Counted from the first letter of the stretch, positions 10,601 through 23,178 are shown. The stretch is 64,000 bases of DNA from Leptospira stimsonii (GCF_003545885.1 NZ_QHCT01000008.1:99615-163614); one strand, 5' to 3'. The notes: a model not told the origin generated them from the sequence alone. Numbers and translations are program-made.

Positions 10601-12919
10601 ATATATCCTTCCGATCGTCTGAAAGGAAGATTTTTGTTCGGAAAGAACATGCTTCTCGATTATTTCCAGAATCCGTTTTCCAAACTTGTACCATTGGCGG
10701 AGGAGGCTTATCAAAAAAGTATCCAATACGGCGACTACCTCTGGGCGGCCTTCTCTTTAATCTCTCATTCGATCTATCAATTGTATCATTCCGAGAATTC
10801 GGAACGTTACCGCGAAGTCCTAATCAAAGATTCAAAACGAGGTGAGAACCTAAATTACGAAATTATCTACGTGGTACTCGCGAGTTCGGATTATTTTATT
10901 CGAAGTTTGGCCGAACCGGAAAAACCGAGCGTCATTTATAAGGATCAGGAAGTTTCCATCGAAACGTTCGAGAATCAGATTCTAATTCCTTGCGGAAACG
11001 GAACGGCCTTCGCTTGGTATGCTGTTTTACGGGGGAAAGAATCCTATCTTCACGGAGAATGGGAAGAAGGTCTGGGGACCTTTTCGAAATTCAAAGAGGA
11101 TTTGGAACGTTCGAGAACGATCTTCATTTATTCCGAATATAGATTTTATCGGTCCTTACTTTTGATTCGTTCCTTTGAAAACGGAAAAAATATTTCCTGG
11201 CTCGATCGTTTATTTATAAGAGGGTCGGTTTCTCTTTTTCAAACCTGGGCCAAGGTTTATCCGATCAATTTTGTAACGAGATATTACATTCTAAAAGCGG
11301 AATATTCTAGATTTAAGGGTGATTTAAAGACAGCGGAATCATTTTATGAGAAGTCGGTTTCCTCCCTTTCCAAGTCCGAGAACGATCTAAGGAAAGCGAT
11401 CATAAACGAACACGCCGGTTTCTGGGAAATTTCAAGAGGAAAAAAACAATACGGAAACTACCTCTTAAAGATCGCCCAAAAACAGTATCGTTATTGGGGC
11501 GCTTCGAGAAAAGCGGATCTGATTCAGAAAGACCTCGATCTTTTCGAAGACGAATCCGATTTTCTTTTGCATACCAGGGAAGAAGCCCTTCTCGATACGA
11601 TTCTAAAATCCGCGGATAATCTGGATCTTAGGAGCGTTCTCAAATCCTCCCAATCCATTTCCGGAATCATAGAACAAGACGAACTCCTGAGAAAAATGAT
11701 GAGGACCATCATGGAGAACGCAGGTGCGACACGCGGTTTTTTGATTCTTCCGAGACAAAACGGACTCTATGTTGAAACGGGACAGGACATAGAGGAATCG
11801 GAGAATGTCTTACCGGAACCCTTACCCTTGGATGCGGCCGGGGAACTTCTTCCGGTTGAACTCGTCTATTATTGTTATCGTTCCGGACAGAGGACTCTTT
11901 TAGGAAACGCTTCGAAAGAATCCTTGTATTCCCTTAATTCTTACATCTCTAAAAAACAACCCAAGTCTCTTCTTTGTCTTCCGATCACAAAACAGGGAAA
12001 AATTCTTAGCATATTGTATCTGGAGAATCGACTCACCTACGGGGTGTTTGACGAGCACAGATTGGAGATTCTTGAGATTCTTTCCTCACAGGCCGCTATT
12101 TCATTGGAGAATGCGAAACTTTATGAGGACATCACTCGACTGAATTCGGAACTGGAAAAAAAGGTGGAATCAAGAACCCAAGAGTTGATGCAATCCTTGA
12201 AAATCATTCGGAAGGATCTTCTGTATTCCAAAAAAATCCAAAGAAGTATTCTTCCGGAACATCCCGTGCTCGCAGGAATTCTTTATTCCGTTTCTTATCA
12301 ACCGATGGACGAAGTGGGCGGAGACTTTTACGATCTTTTCGAACTCAAACCGGGTCTCTACCGTTTTTTCGTCGCGGACGCGACGGGGCATGGTGTTCAG
12401 GCCGCCTTGATCACGATGGCGATCAAGAGCGAGTATGAACATTTGAAAAAACTCCACAAGTCTCCCGCGGATCTTCTGAAAGACTTGAATTTTGTCATTT
12501 TAGAAAAGTTTAAAACACTCTATCTTACTTGTATCGTCGCCGATATCAACGTGAAGAATCATACTTTAGAATATTCTTCCGCGGGTCATCCGGCTCAAAT
12601 CCTTTTGAGAGATGGGCAATTCGAATTGATGCACAAAACCGGCGCGATCTTAGGATTAAAAAAAGACTACGAGTATTATTCCGAAAAGATCAAGATCCGG
12701 ACGGGAGATCGAATTTTTCTTTTTACGGACGGAATCTACGAACAATTCAACTCGATCAAAAACGAATACGGAGAAACGCGCTTTTTGCAATCGATCCGAT
12801 CTTCCGATCTTTCCACGCCGGAAAACCAACTTGCGAGAATACAAAACGACCTAGACGAGTTCTTGCAAGGATCGGCGATCCAAGACGATCTTACTCTGAT
12901 CATCATCGAAATTCTCTAA
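7628..12919 (+). CDS. Hybrid signalling protein: pseudokinase, AAA/STAND ATPase, TPR-like region, GAF, SpoIIE phosphatase
   Basis: 1763 residues, cytoplasmic. Residues ~1-285 have a protein kinase fold, but the HRD catalytic loop reads HNQISPNSF (Asp replaced by Gln) and the DFG site reads LAWLGSS, so it is probably a pseudokinase. An ATPase module follows, with Walker A GKSGTGKTS near 333 and Walker B LLVLDDIQWAD near 460. A long helical, TPR-like region runs from ~700 to 1300, then a GAF domain at ~1345-1495, a coiled coil (LNSELEKKVESRTQEL) and a C-terminal PP2C/SpoIIE phosphatase from ~1540. The phosphatase has all metal-binding motifs: GGDFYD, DATGHG, SAGHP, FTDGI and DDLTLI. It probably dephosphorylates an anti-sigma-antagonist or another serine phosphoprotein. 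Its start is 3 bp from the upstream stop. Confidence 0.9.
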   Translation: MSFRTESKSSSFRIRELLLEDHVSTVYRGVLEEESETKILRIQKERIREEDSFYFLNEYEIGKLVDNEQILKPQRLLRIQDKFCLVYENIESSLLGEHLKKVDFLPIQEFLQIAHSITENLIALHSKGILHNQISPNSFFYDPDSGKSKLAWLGSSSLLIGEKGTLAPLQISPTLLAYCSPERTGRMNRTVDFRSDGYSLGALFYQMLVGQPPFESNDPLEIIHSHIARMPVPLHKRKKEIPIQISNLVMKLLSKMPEERYFALETLSNDLKILFDSIRSGQSILEFFPASTEKKDKFRITEKLYGRDKEKKIIEDSIASIYAGVRASILIKGKSGTGKTSLVMDSIFSTEFNALRIFKGKFDEDKKEIPYYALRQILVELSNHLLTRSEYEIQSLRAAMRETLGENIHLLVQLIPEIRSLIGITPEPTEIPSQKDDQFLFIVILRFLSICFNRRSPALLVLDDIQWADPASIALIEFFSRQTDWEGILFVFICRNEEENSEFLDQFRNKLLSSEILLQEISLKPLDRRMIQNFVSDSLDLKSEDNEKLTDILYQKTNGNPFFLNQFFYTLYTESFIQYEKASGIWNLDWDQIIKKTVTENVLDLLTDEIKRLPEETQRFLQVAACIGGLFDLGTLSHYFQKTPEIIESGIRECIKQGIIIFQESQVSLYPILQILKNGTEEERMQDSIFEGITFRFSHDKINQVISESIASEDRAEIHKSLAMILIETDRNSPKQERIPEIANHLIRAQRLLGTKEEIDLFIRYILLAGNAAKLSAAFNTAYSLFSILKKKITEDSWVDRKEQAVQIYKSLAESAYFLSKTSEAENAVQVLLDHLDDRIEIADVRLMQLEVMNIKNDLEGAYKVGIKALQSMGEAFPERPGIAILLFEFLKMIFFQRGRSPEVLEKAKKNQDPYKIEVINILTNMLNYGKHFDSKLFVFLFLKLMNITLKEGNSSVSFFGYAGFGSLVFAITGNFRTSLRYWKLGERILEIYPSDRLKGRFLFGKNMLLDYFQNPFSKLVPLAEEAYQKSIQYGDYLWAAFSLISHSIYQLYHSENSERYREVLIKDSKRGENLNYEIIYVVLASSDYFIRSLAEPEKPSVIYKDQEVSIETFENQILIPCGNGTAFAWYAVLRGKESYLHGEWEEGLGTFSKFKEDLERSRTIFIYSEYRFYRSLLLIRSFENGKNISWLDRLFIRGSVSLFQTWAKVYPINFVTRYYILKAEYSRFKGDLKTAESFYEKSVSSLSKSENDLRKAIINEHAGFWEISRGKKQYGNYLLKIAQKQYRYWGASRKADLIQKDLDLFEDESDFLLHTREEALLDTILKSADNLDLRSVLKSSQSISGIIEQDELLRKMMRTIMENAGATRGFLILPRQNGLYVETGQDIEESENVLPEPLPLDAAGELLPVELVYYCYRSGQRTLLGNASKESLYSLNSYISKKQPKSLLCLPITKQGKILSILYLENRLTYGVFDEHRLEILEILSSQAAISLENAKLYEDITRLNSELEKKVESRTQELMQSLKIIRKDLLYSKKIQRSILPEHPVLAGILYSVSYQPMDEVGGDFYDLFELKPGLYRFFVADATGHGVQAALITMAIKSEYEHLKKLHKSPADLLKDLNFVILEKFKTLYLTCIVADINVKNHTLEYSSAGHPAQILLRDGQFELMHKTGAILGLKKDYEYYSEKIKIRTGDRIFLFTDGIYEQFNSIKNEYGETRFLQSIRSSDLSTPENQLARIQNDLDEFLQGSAIQDDLTLIIIEIL

Positions 12920-13083
12920 TCGATAAGGAAAATCGAATCCTTTCGATTTCCGAGAGTAAGAAAGGCCGCTCTTAAAAAAGCGACATTCCTTAACGAACAG
13001 AGAAGAATTCGAGAAAAATGAAATTCCGAATTCTAATTTTTACTTTTACTTTTTGAGCGAATATACTTTTTGAAGTTAAGCCT

Positions 13084-13728
13084 ATGACTTCAAAAATCGC
13101 GGACATTCGAAACAGCTACACCCTTTCTTCTTTGGACATCGTCGATACGGGGGACGATCCGATCGTATTCTTTCAAAAATGGTTTCAAGAAGCGGTCTTA
13201 TCCGAGGTTTTCGAAGTCAATGCGATGACCTTAGCCACCGCGACCAAAGACGGAAGACCGGACGCAAGGACCGTCCTTTTAAAAGGAATCAGCGAAGATT
13301 CCTTTCTATTCTATACGAATTATGAAAGTAGAAAGGGAAAAGAGTTGGAAGAGAATCCGAGAGCCTGTCTCGTATTTTTTTGGTCCGAACTCGAACGTCA
13401 GATACGAATCGAAGGAAGCGTAAAAAAAGTATCGAGAGAAGAATCGGAAGAATACTTTCATTCGAGACCGAGGGAATCTCAGATCGGCGCGCATTCTTCG
13501 CCTCAGAGTCAGTTGATTCCGGATCGGAAATTTTTAGAGGAACGATTCCAAAGATTCACAACGCAATTCGAGGGAAAGGAAGTGGATCTTCCCGATCATT
13601 GGGGCGGTTATTCGGTAATCCCGGAAAGAATTGAATTCTGGCAGGGAAGAGCCAGCAGACTTCACGATCGAATCGTCTTTGAGAAGAATCCGGATTCTTC
13701 TTGGAGGAAGTTTAGAGTCGCCCCTTGA
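13084..13728 (+). CDS. pdxH: Pyridoxamine/pyridoxine 5'-phosphate oxidase
   Basis: FMN-dependent cytoplasmic enzyme that oxidises pyridoxamine or pyridoxine 5'-phosphate to pyridoxal 5'-phosphate. 214 residues, standard length. Family motifs: the central FMN-binding TLATATKDGRPDARTVLLKG, FYTNYESRKGKELEENP, the SRPRESQIGAHSSPQS segment and the C-terminal signature EFWQGRASRLHDRI. The terminal RVAP replaces the usual RLAP. It stands alone, with 164 bp from the regulator gene upstream and 168 bp to the next gene. Confidence 0.96.
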   Translation: MTSKIADIRNSYTLSSLDIVDTGDDPIVFFQKWFQEAVLSEVFEVNAMTLATATKDGRPDARTVLLKGISEDSFLFYTNYESRKGKELEENPRACLVFFWSELERQIRIEGSVKKVSREESEEYFHSRPRESQIGAHSSPQSQLIPDRKFLEERFQRFTTQFEGKEVDLPDHWGGYSVIPERIEFWQGRASRLHDRIVFEKNPDSSWRKFRVAP

Positions 13729-13896
13729 GCAACCATTTTTCCTTCTTTTAATTCGGATGTTTATACCTTTTTCACAATCGAGAAAGGACTTTCTAAATCC
13801 GACCTTTTAGAGTTGAAATGGAACCTTTTGCGAGAGAATTTCGGTCCTCTCGTATGTTAAAGAATTCGAAAGTATTTCTGATCCGGAGAAACAACC

Positions 13897-14823
13897 TTGA
13901 AAAAATCGATCCTATTCCTACTCGTCCTTTGTCTCTCAGTTCTCATTTCCTGCGGGAAAAAGAAAGATTCCAACGCGGAAGGAAGCGCGGTGGAAGCGGA
14001 AAAAACCGCGATGCGAAGCGCAGATGTATCCGGACAAGTCAGCGCGCCGATGCCCTCTTCGGGAGAATCGAAAAAAGTTTCGAACGAAAAATTGGAGGAC
14101 CAATTCAAAGAGACGTTCGACAAAGCCGACGACCAACTGGGAAAAGTTTTCGCTCCGATCGGTGGGACAACCAGCGAGAGGCTTCTCGAATACAACATTC
14201 AACTTTCGTACGAATGTAAGGATCTGATAAAGACAAGAAAGGAACTTTTAGATTACATCGCGAAATACGGCTACTTGGAAAGTAGTTCCGCGAGCAATTC
14301 GAGATCTCCGTACATGAGTGTAAGGATGCACGTCCGTTCCGCGAAGTTATACGAAGCACTCTTAGAACTTGATAAGCTTGGAGCTTTGCTCTCGGAAGAT
14401 ATTTCCACGATCGATCATACGGAAGGAATGGTTTGGCAAAAACGGAAGACGACTCGAGAAAAACTCCGTCTTTCGAGAAGAAACAACGCCAATCAACAAA
14501 TCGGGGCTGGTTCAAAAAACTGGGAGGTCATTGAAGAATCGATCGAGAGAAGCGAAGACGAACTCGATCTTGCGGAACAGGAGACTTGGAAAATCAAGGA
14601 CCGAGTGAGTTGGGCGACGATCGCCGTGACTTTCGGGACGCCCATTCCTCCCGATGCAATTCAAGTTCCCGAGTATAGAAACGCTTTGGTTGGAATCTTG
14701 AACGCGTTTTTACAACTGAGCTATTATTTGTTGTGGTGGACCCCCTTTCTGATTCTGGGAAGCTTTTTGGTTTATTTTGGTGGGATCGTGTATCAGAAAT
14801 TCAGAAATAAGATCAAGGGTTAG
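13897..14823 (+). CDS. DUF4349-domain lipoprotein with C-terminal membrane anchor
   Basis: 308 residues. It starts with TTG at 13897, preceded by GGAGA. A lipoprotein signal peptide ends in LLISCGKKK, so Cys is the lipidation site. A charged, low-complexity linker is followed by a DUF4349-like domain (YNIQLSYECKDLIKTRKELL... YGYLESSSA...), a coiled-coil stretch (ESIERSEDELDLAEQETWKI) and a final transmembrane helix (YYLLWWTPFLILGSFLVYFGG) with a basic tail. The function of DUF4349 proteins is not established. The last ~50 codons are duplicated as a free small gene at 15666-15824. The 14859-14886 hairpin terminates it. Confidence 0.83.
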   Translation: MKKSILFLLVLCLSVLISCGKKKDSNAEGSAVEAEKTAMRSADVSGQVSAPMPSSGESKKVSNEKLEDQFKETFDKADDQLGKVFAPIGGTTSERLLEYNIQLSYECKDLIKTRKELLDYIAKYGYLESSSASNSRSPYMSVRMHVRSAKLYEALLELDKLGALLSEDISTIDHTEGMVWQKRKTTREKLRLSRRNNANQQIGAGSKNWEVIEESIERSEDELDLAEQETWKIKDRVSWATIAVTFGTPIPPDAIQVPEYRNALVGILNAFLQLSYYLLWWTPFLILGSFLVYFGGIVYQKFRNKIKG

Positions 14824-14858
14824 CTCAGTTAAGGAAGAATTTTTAAAATCGGCAAATT

Positions 14859-14886
14859 AAAGGCCTTTCGACCGGGAGGCTTTTTT
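14859..14886. terminator. Bidirectional intrinsic terminator
   Basis: A GCCT/AGGC stem extended by AAA/TTT pairs, followed by six T on the plus strand and matched by an A-rich flank. It lies between the convergent DUF4349 lipoprotein gene (stop 14823) and ankyrin gene (stop 14891). Confidence 0.6.
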
Positions 14887-14890
14887 GCAT

Positions 14891-15451
14891 CTATTTCAGA
14901 CAGGCTTCGATGAAAGATCGAGTTTCGTCGGATATAGCTGCTTCGAGAAGAGTTTCTCCGGTATTGGATTCGTAGGCTCGATCCTCTTCTTCGAGATTTA
15001 CTCCATATTCGACTAAGAGTTTCATAATTTCCAAATTGTCTTCTTCCATCGCCTGCAAGAATGCGCTCACGCTACCGGGTGGATTTGTTCTCAGAGTTAC
15101 GTCTGCTTCGTTCTCAAGAAGCAGCCTGACCATATCAATATTTCCTGAATAAGAATGAAGCATTAAAGCTGTAAAACCGTCTTCGTTTCGAAGATTCGGA
15201 TTTGCGCCGTTTTCCAAAAGAAGACCTATCTGCTCCGCCGTCCTTGCATTCATAAGTGCAGTAAAACCGCTACGATTTTGCTGATTCGGATTTGCGCCGT
15301 TTTCCAAAAGAACTTTGTAAATTTCAATTTGGTTTGCCTTATATAACGGGAAATCTCCGCATCCATCGACTGCGTTGACGGATGCTCCCAAACGAATCAT
15401 TTCCTTAACCTGATTCAAATTTCCCTCGTAGGCTGCAAATGTTAAATCCAT
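14891..15451 (-). CDS. Ankyrin-repeat protein
   Basis: 186 residues made of about five ankyrin repeats. Examples are NLNQVKEMIRLGASVNAVDG, then YKVLLENGANPNQQNRSGFTAL, a LLLENGANPNLRNEDGFTAL unit and DMVRLLLENEADV. The ILENGANPN-type turns are unmistakable. No signal peptide, so cytoplasmic. Such proteins mediate protein-protein contacts; the partner is unknown. Two of the repeats are nearly identical at DNA level (the segment encoding ENGANPN), which suggests recent internal duplication. It is monocistronic, with a hairpin about 130 bp upstream of its start. Confidence 0.9.
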   Translation of the reverse strand: MDLTFAAYEGNLNQVKEMIRLGASVNAVDGCGDFPLYKANQIEIYKVLLENGANPNQQNRSGFTALMNARTAEQIGLLLENGANPNLRNEDGFTALMLHSYSGNIDMVRLLLENEADVTLRTNPPGSVSAFLQAMEEDNLEIMKLLVEYGVNLEEEDRAYESNTGETLLEAAISDETRSFIEACLK

Positions 15452-15583
15452 GGATTTGATCTCCCCCTTTGAGAAATAGATCTTATCGTTTTTTTTTGAA
15501 AGATCTACCCGAATTATAATTTAATTTGATTCGGAAGAATTCCAATCTCCGATTTTGTGGGAACTCATACTCAAAGTTCTGCA

Positions 15584-15626
15584 AATAAAAGTCCCTTTGC
15601 AGACCTTCTACATAGGGACTTTTATT
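15584..15626. terminator. Perfect 13-bp inverted repeat, terminator-like
   Basis: AATAAAAGTCCCT at 15584-15596 pairs perfectly with AGGGACTTTTATT at 15614-15626 across a 17-nt loop. It lies between the ankyrin gene start and the 52-residue gene. With no clear upstream gene on either strand to terminate, it could be a leftover terminator or a regulatory hairpin. Confidence 0.5.
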
Positions 15627-15665
15627 GATTAGATCTTAAGACCCAGTGCTCAAAGAGGGACTTCA

Positions 15666-15824
15666 ATGTCCGAATACAAAAACGCGCTCGTTGGAATCTT
15701 GAACGCGTTTTTACAACTGAGTTATTATTTGTTATGGGTTCTTCCATTCACCGCGATCGCAGCCGTTTTAGTATATTATGGAAGTGTTTTGTTTCAGAAT
15801 TTAAGAAAGAAACTCGATAAGTAA
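15666..15824 (+). CDS. 52-residue membrane peptide, duplicate of the DUF4349 protein tail
   Basis: ATG 15666 to TAA 15822-15824. The product begins MSEYKNALVGILNAFLQLSY and continues as a single transmembrane helix with a basic end (QNLRKKLDK). It matches the last ~50 residues of the lipoprotein encoded at 13897-14823 almost residue for residue in its first half, and the DNA is nearly identical over about 40 bp. It is either a free-standing small membrane protein born by partial duplication or the remnant of a second full copy whose 5' part was lost. No strong ribosome-binding site is visible, so expression is uncertain. Confidence 0.55.
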   Translation: MSEYKNALVGILNAFLQLSYYLLWVLPFTAIAAVLVYYGSVLFQNLRKKLDK

Positions 15825-15843
15825 GAATTTTCAGAAAACATTG

Positions 15844-15874
15844 AAGTCGGAAGCTTTTGTCGTAGTTCCGACTT
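15844..15874. terminator. 9-bp hairpin after the small membrane gene
   Basis: AAGTCGGAA (15844-15852) pairs with TTCCGACTT (15866-15874). It lies 20 bp downstream of the 52-residue gene and could terminate it. A second dyad, CCACCC/GGGTGG, follows near 15895-15915, and GTCGGAA recurs near 16002. Confidence 0.45.
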
Positions 15875-16034
15875 TGTCGTGAAAGGCGCGCGCCCCACCC
15901 TGAACTTGGGTGGAGGGGTGAGGTGGTGGGAAAACTTCCGCAAAATCTTCTCTATCAGAAAATCCTAATTTACGCAAGAAGAATCTCGATCTTACAAACC
16001 CGTCGGAACTCCGACAAAACGTTTTAAAAAAGGT

Positions 16035-17240
<1,206 letters not shown>

Positions 17241-17264
17241 AGCTCTTAGTTACCATCTCTCCTA

Positions 17265-17326
17265 TTGGACTGAAATTTGGCTACAGAAACTTAAATCTTT
17301 GGAATCAAATCCAAGTTTCAGCCCAA
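17265..17326 (-). promoter_or_regulatory. Long stem-loop between ribE and ribBA
   Basis: TTGG-A-CTGAAATTTGG (17265-17280) pairs with CCAAGTTTCAG-C-CCAA (17311-17326): about 15 pairs with one mismatch and one possible G-U, and a 30-nt loop. It sits in the 103-bp gap just before ribBA, so it may tune readthrough into ribBA. It does not look like an FMN riboswitch. Confidence 0.45.
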
Positions 17327-17343
17327 ATAGTTCGAATTTTAAA

Positions 17344-17946
17344 CTATTTATATTTTAGGAGTTGTTCTAAGTAGCGCGCCACGAGATCGATTTCTAAATT
17401 GAGAATCGTCCCCGGTTTCCAAGCTTTCGCGTTGGTCTTTTTGAGAGTCTCCGGGATTAAGACGAGATCGAATTCTTCCGGTCTCGAATCCACGACGGTG
17501 AGAGAAATTCCGTCCACGGTGATACTTCCTCGAGGAGCGATGTATTTGGAAAAGGAAGAATCGTTTTTCACCGAATAGCTTACCACGGTTCCACCTTCCC
17601 GTTCCTCTTTTTTAAGAATGGTTCCGGTCCCGTCGATATGTCCGCTCACAAGATGCCCACCCAAACGAGTCGTCGGCAACGCGCTCCGTTCCAGGTTGAC
17701 CTCTTCTCCGATCTTTAGATTTCCGAAGTTCGTGAGCTCAAGAGTTTTGAAACTGGAGTAGAATCGAAAGCGACTTCCTTGATCCGTAAACTCGGTTACG
17801 GTTTGACAACAACCATTCACGGAAATGGAATCTCCTATTTTTAGATCCGGTTGGACCCAAGTCGTCTCCACGAGAAAATCCTTCCCGTCCGCCGTATCTT
17901 TGATTTCTAAAATTCTACCGGTCGTTTCTACGAGTCCTGTAAACAT
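17344..17946 (-). CDS. ribE: Riboflavin synthase alpha subunit
   Basis: Converts two 6,7-dimethyl-8-ribityllumazine into riboflavin plus the pyrimidine by-product. The frame is open further upstream, but the canonical start [10 protein letters not shown] is at ATG 17944-17946, giving 200 residues, the family norm. Two homologous lumazine-binding repeats are visible: [12 protein letters not shown] and [12 protein letters not shown] in the first and second halves, with [12 protein letters not shown]. The start overlaps the 3' end of ribD by 19 bases, so it is translationally coupled to it. Confidence 0.95.
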   Translation of the reverse strand: MFTGLVETTGRILEIKDTADGKDFLVETTWVQPDLKIGDSISVNGCCQTVTEFTDQGSRFRFYSSFKTLELTNFGNLKIGEEVNLERSALPTTRLGGHLVSGHIDGTGTILKKEEREGGTVVSYSVKNDSSFSKYIAPRGSITVDGISLTVVDSRPEEFDLVLIPETLKKTNAKAWKPGTILNLEIDLVARYLEQLLKYK

Positions 17947-19214
17947 CTGTGCGCCTCCCATTGATCCTCTTCCAGATTCGCCTTCCAGAGCAAAGAGGAT
18001 TCGTCCGTTTTCAGATTCGGTTCGATTCCTTCTTGAATGGAAGTTGCGGTTCGTATTTTTAAGATTGTGTCGTTCGCTTTCATCCGAGACTGAAATGTTT
18101 CGTAAATCAGGTTTCCACCTTCCACGAGCAGGAGATTGACTCCGATCTCCGAAAGAATCCGCAATGTCTCTTCCGCGAGAAAGTTTGAATCGATCAAGAA
18201 TAATTCCTTTTCGGAAAGCGCTCTCAATTCTTCCTTTATTTCTTCTCCGAGGAGAAAATCCTTTTTGATCAGAAAAATACATTTTCGGGAACCGATTCTT
18301 CGATTGATTCCTTTTTGTTTTTCCAGGAATTCTTTTGTTACATTCCTTTCTTCGAATATAATGAATACTCGATACGGTTGGTATGCGTTTTCAAAAACTT
18401 CGTGGATTCTTTGAATATCCGAATCCATTCCCAATTTTAGAATATTCTTAAGTAAGGCGGAGGCTCCGGAAAAATTCTCCTGAAATTCCTGAACGGGAAG
18501 TCCTTCGGTTTTCTGAAATTCTTTTGTAAGATTTTTCATCGATTCGGTAGATCCCAGTTTTGAAAACCGAAAATCCAATCCGGGAACATCGTGAAACAAA
18601 GTTCCCGGACCTACCAGGACCGCGTCACATTTCGCGCGTAGTAAAGATGAATAATAAGAGGAAAGTTTTCCGGAAAGTTGGGTTCTTCTTTTATCGGAGG
18701 ATGCAAAAAAACCTTCTTTAGAAACCGCAGTTTTAAAAATCATGGAAGGGGTTTGTGTTTCTAAACGAGAAGCAAATCCAAAAAGGCTTTCTTTTGCGAT
18801 CGTTTGTAAAGTAGAATCTTGGACGACATTGATTCCCTTCTCTACACATTCTTCCAATCCGTTTTTTATTTTTACCAAAGGATTCGGATCGTTCCACCCG
18901 TAATAAAGGGTCTTCGGTCTGTATTCAAAGATTAAGTCGAGGCAGGGAGGAGTTTTTCCGTGATGACTACAAGGTTCGAGCGTGACCCATACGTTATGCG
19001 GCGTATCGGAATATCCGTTCTTTAGAAATTCGGAATATGCGTTTCTTTCAGCGTGAGGTCCGCCAGTCGGAGAGGTTCTTCCTTGTGCGAATATCTTCGT
19101 ATTTTCGACGTTTGTGATGAGACAAGAAACGGGCGGGTTCGGAGAACTTTCACCCGTGGAAAGAAAGGCAAGTTTACGCAATTCCTCCCGAAACGATTCC
19201 GGGAGGGAAGACAT
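17928..19214 (-). CDS. ribD: Bifunctional diaminohydroxyphosphoribosylaminopyrimidine deaminase / 5-amino-6-(5-phosphoribosylamino)uracil reductase
   Basis: Second and third steps of riboflavin synthesis. The N-terminal deaminase has the zinc site HAERNAY and [12 protein letters not shown]. The C-terminal reductase is recognisable by [20 protein letters not shown] and the terminal [13 protein letters not shown]. 428 residues is slightly longer than the usual ~370, with the extra length in the middle of the reductase (~225-300). Its ATG shares one base with the secF stop (TGATG), which ties riboflavin synthesis to the Sec genes in one transcript. Confidence 0.94.
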   Translation of the reverse strand: MSSLPESFREELRKLAFLSTGESSPNPPVSCLITNVENTKIFAQGRTSPTGGPHAERNAYSEFLKNGYSDTPHNVWVTLEPCSHHGKTPPCLDLIFEYRPKTLYYGWNDPNPLVKIKNGLEECVEKGINVVQDSTLQTIAKESLFGFASRLETQTPSMIFKTAVSKEGFFASSDKRRTQLSGKLSSYYSSLLRAKCDAVLVGPGTLFHDVPGLDFRFSKLGSTESMKNLTKEFQKTEGLPVQEFQENFSGASALLKNILKLGMDSDIQRIHEVFENAYQPYRVFIIFEERNVTKEFLEKQKGINRRIGSRKCIFLIKKDFLLGEEIKEELRALSEKELFLIDSNFLAEETLRILSEIGVNLLLVEGGNLIYETFQSRMKANDTILKIRTATSIQEGIEPNLKTDESSLLWKANLEEDQWEAHRCLQDS

Positions 19215-20152
19215 CAGGCACGAATCCTTCTTGAAAAGTGGTCGTAGATATCGACCAGAGGCGCCGCGATAAAAATCGAAGAATAGGTTCCGATGATGAT
19301 TCCAAAAGTAAGAACGTATGCAAAATCGAAGAGTTCGGTCGCTCCACCGATAATGATCGCCACGATCGAAATCAAGGTCGCAAAAGAGGTGTTAAACGTT
19401 CGACCCAAGGTCTGATTGATCGAAGTATTGATCGTTTGTCCGAAAGTTTCATTCAGATTCCCCGCCGCATTCTCGCGAATTCTATCGAAGACCACGATCG
19501 TATCGTTGATGGAATAACCGAGTAAGGTCAGAAGCGCCGCAATGATCGGAACGCTCGGTTTTATCTGAAAGAATCCGATAAACGCGATCGTTAGAACTAA
19601 GTCGTGCGTAAGAGCGATAATCGCTCCCAAGGCAAACTTAAATTGAAATCGAAAACTGATGTAAGCGAGAATGATCACCATCGTAAGCCCGAGAAGCGTA
19701 ATTCCCGTAGAGGAAAGTTCGCCTCCGACAACGGCCCCCACCTGATTGGCGCTCAGAACCTGGCTCTTGTTGATTCCAAAGTCCGCGATCAGAATGGAGA
19801 TCAATGCGTCGATCGCGGAAAGTTCCACCTTGTCTTCCGCTTTCAGTCCGTTCTTTTCTTTGTATTTTTGAAGGATCGCGTCGACGGAACCGAGCCCGAT
19901 ATCGATCTGAAAGTGATTCTTCTCTTTTTCCAAAAGAAGAAGAACGGCTTCGATCTTATTATCCGCGAAGTATGTTTCTAATTTTTTACGATCCACGCTC
20001 TTGTCGAATTCTACAACGGTTCTCAGTCCGCCGTTGAAATCGAGAGAGTTGGCAAACCCTCCGTGAACAAGAAAAGTATAACCGAATCCAAATAAAATCA
20101 ACGCAAGCGATGCGCCGATAGAGACGTATTTATATTTTATAAAATCAAACAT
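19214..20152 (-). CDS. secF: Protein translocase subunit SecF
   Basis: Inner-membrane partner of SecD that uses the proton gradient to help pull secreted proteins out of SecYEG. 312 residues, with a TM helix at the N-terminus, a periplasmic loop ([13 protein letters not shown] is the family FxGG motif) and five further helices. The signature [17 protein letters not shown] is intact. It starts 2 bp after the secD stop. Confidence 0.96.
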   Translation of the reverse strand: MFDFIKYKYVSIGASLALILFGFGYTFLVHGGFANSLDFNGGLRTVVEFDKSVDRKKLETYFADNKIEAVLLLLEKEKNHFQIDIGLGSVDAILQKYKEKNGLKAEDKVELSAIDALISILIADFGINKSQVLSANQVGAVVGGELSSTGITLLGLTMVIILAYISFRFQFKFALGAIIALTHDLVLTIAFIGFFQIKPSVPIIAALLTLLGYSINDTIVVFDRIRENAAGNLNETFGQTINTSINQTLGRTFNTSFATLISIVAIIIGGATELFDFAYVLTFGIIIGTYSSIFIAAPLVDIYDHFSRRIRA

Positions 20153-20154
20153 TC

Positions 20155-22083
<1,929 letters not shown>

Positions 22084-22088
22084 AGGGG

Positions 22089-22848
<760 letters not shown>

Positions 22849-22852
<4 letters not shown>

Positions 22853-23178
22853 TTGTCCGCTTGTTTCTTTTTAACAACTGTACTCGCAGTAAAAGATACG
22901 TTTGTATCTTTCGCGATGTTTAAGACGACGACTTCGTTGTTGTCTTTGATTTCCACAACTTTGCCGTGAATCCCGGAAGACGTGATGACCTCGTCGCCTT
23001 TTTTGAGGCTTTCGATCATCTCTTTGCGTTTTTTCTCTTCGCTTCTTTGTGGACGAATCACGAGAAAATACATGATCACGAGCATGATCGGAATCAAGAG
23101 CAACGTAGAGAAAGGTGACTTGTCTCCGTCGCCGGCGGCTTGTGCCAATTGAAGTAGTATCATTGAATTCAAAGTCAT
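22849..23178 (-). CDS. yajC: Preprotein translocase subunit YajC
   Basis: 109 residues with one N-terminal TM helix (LLLIPIMLVIMYFLVIRPQRSEEKKR) and the cytoplasmic YajC core (LKKGDEVITSSGIHGKVVEI). IRPQ right after the helix is the family signature. It associates with SecDF in the inner membrane. 53 bp separate it from trpD, so it may have its own promoter while also being read from upstream. Confidence 0.95.

Noticed and set aside
17344..18282. A 312-residue riboflavin synthase with a long N-terminal extension
   Set aside because: The extra 112 residues are ribD read in another frame; MFTGLVE at 17946 is the canonical start.
19215..19300. An FMN riboswitch in front of ribD
   Set aside because: secF coding sequence occupies the region and no RFN-type pattern is visible.
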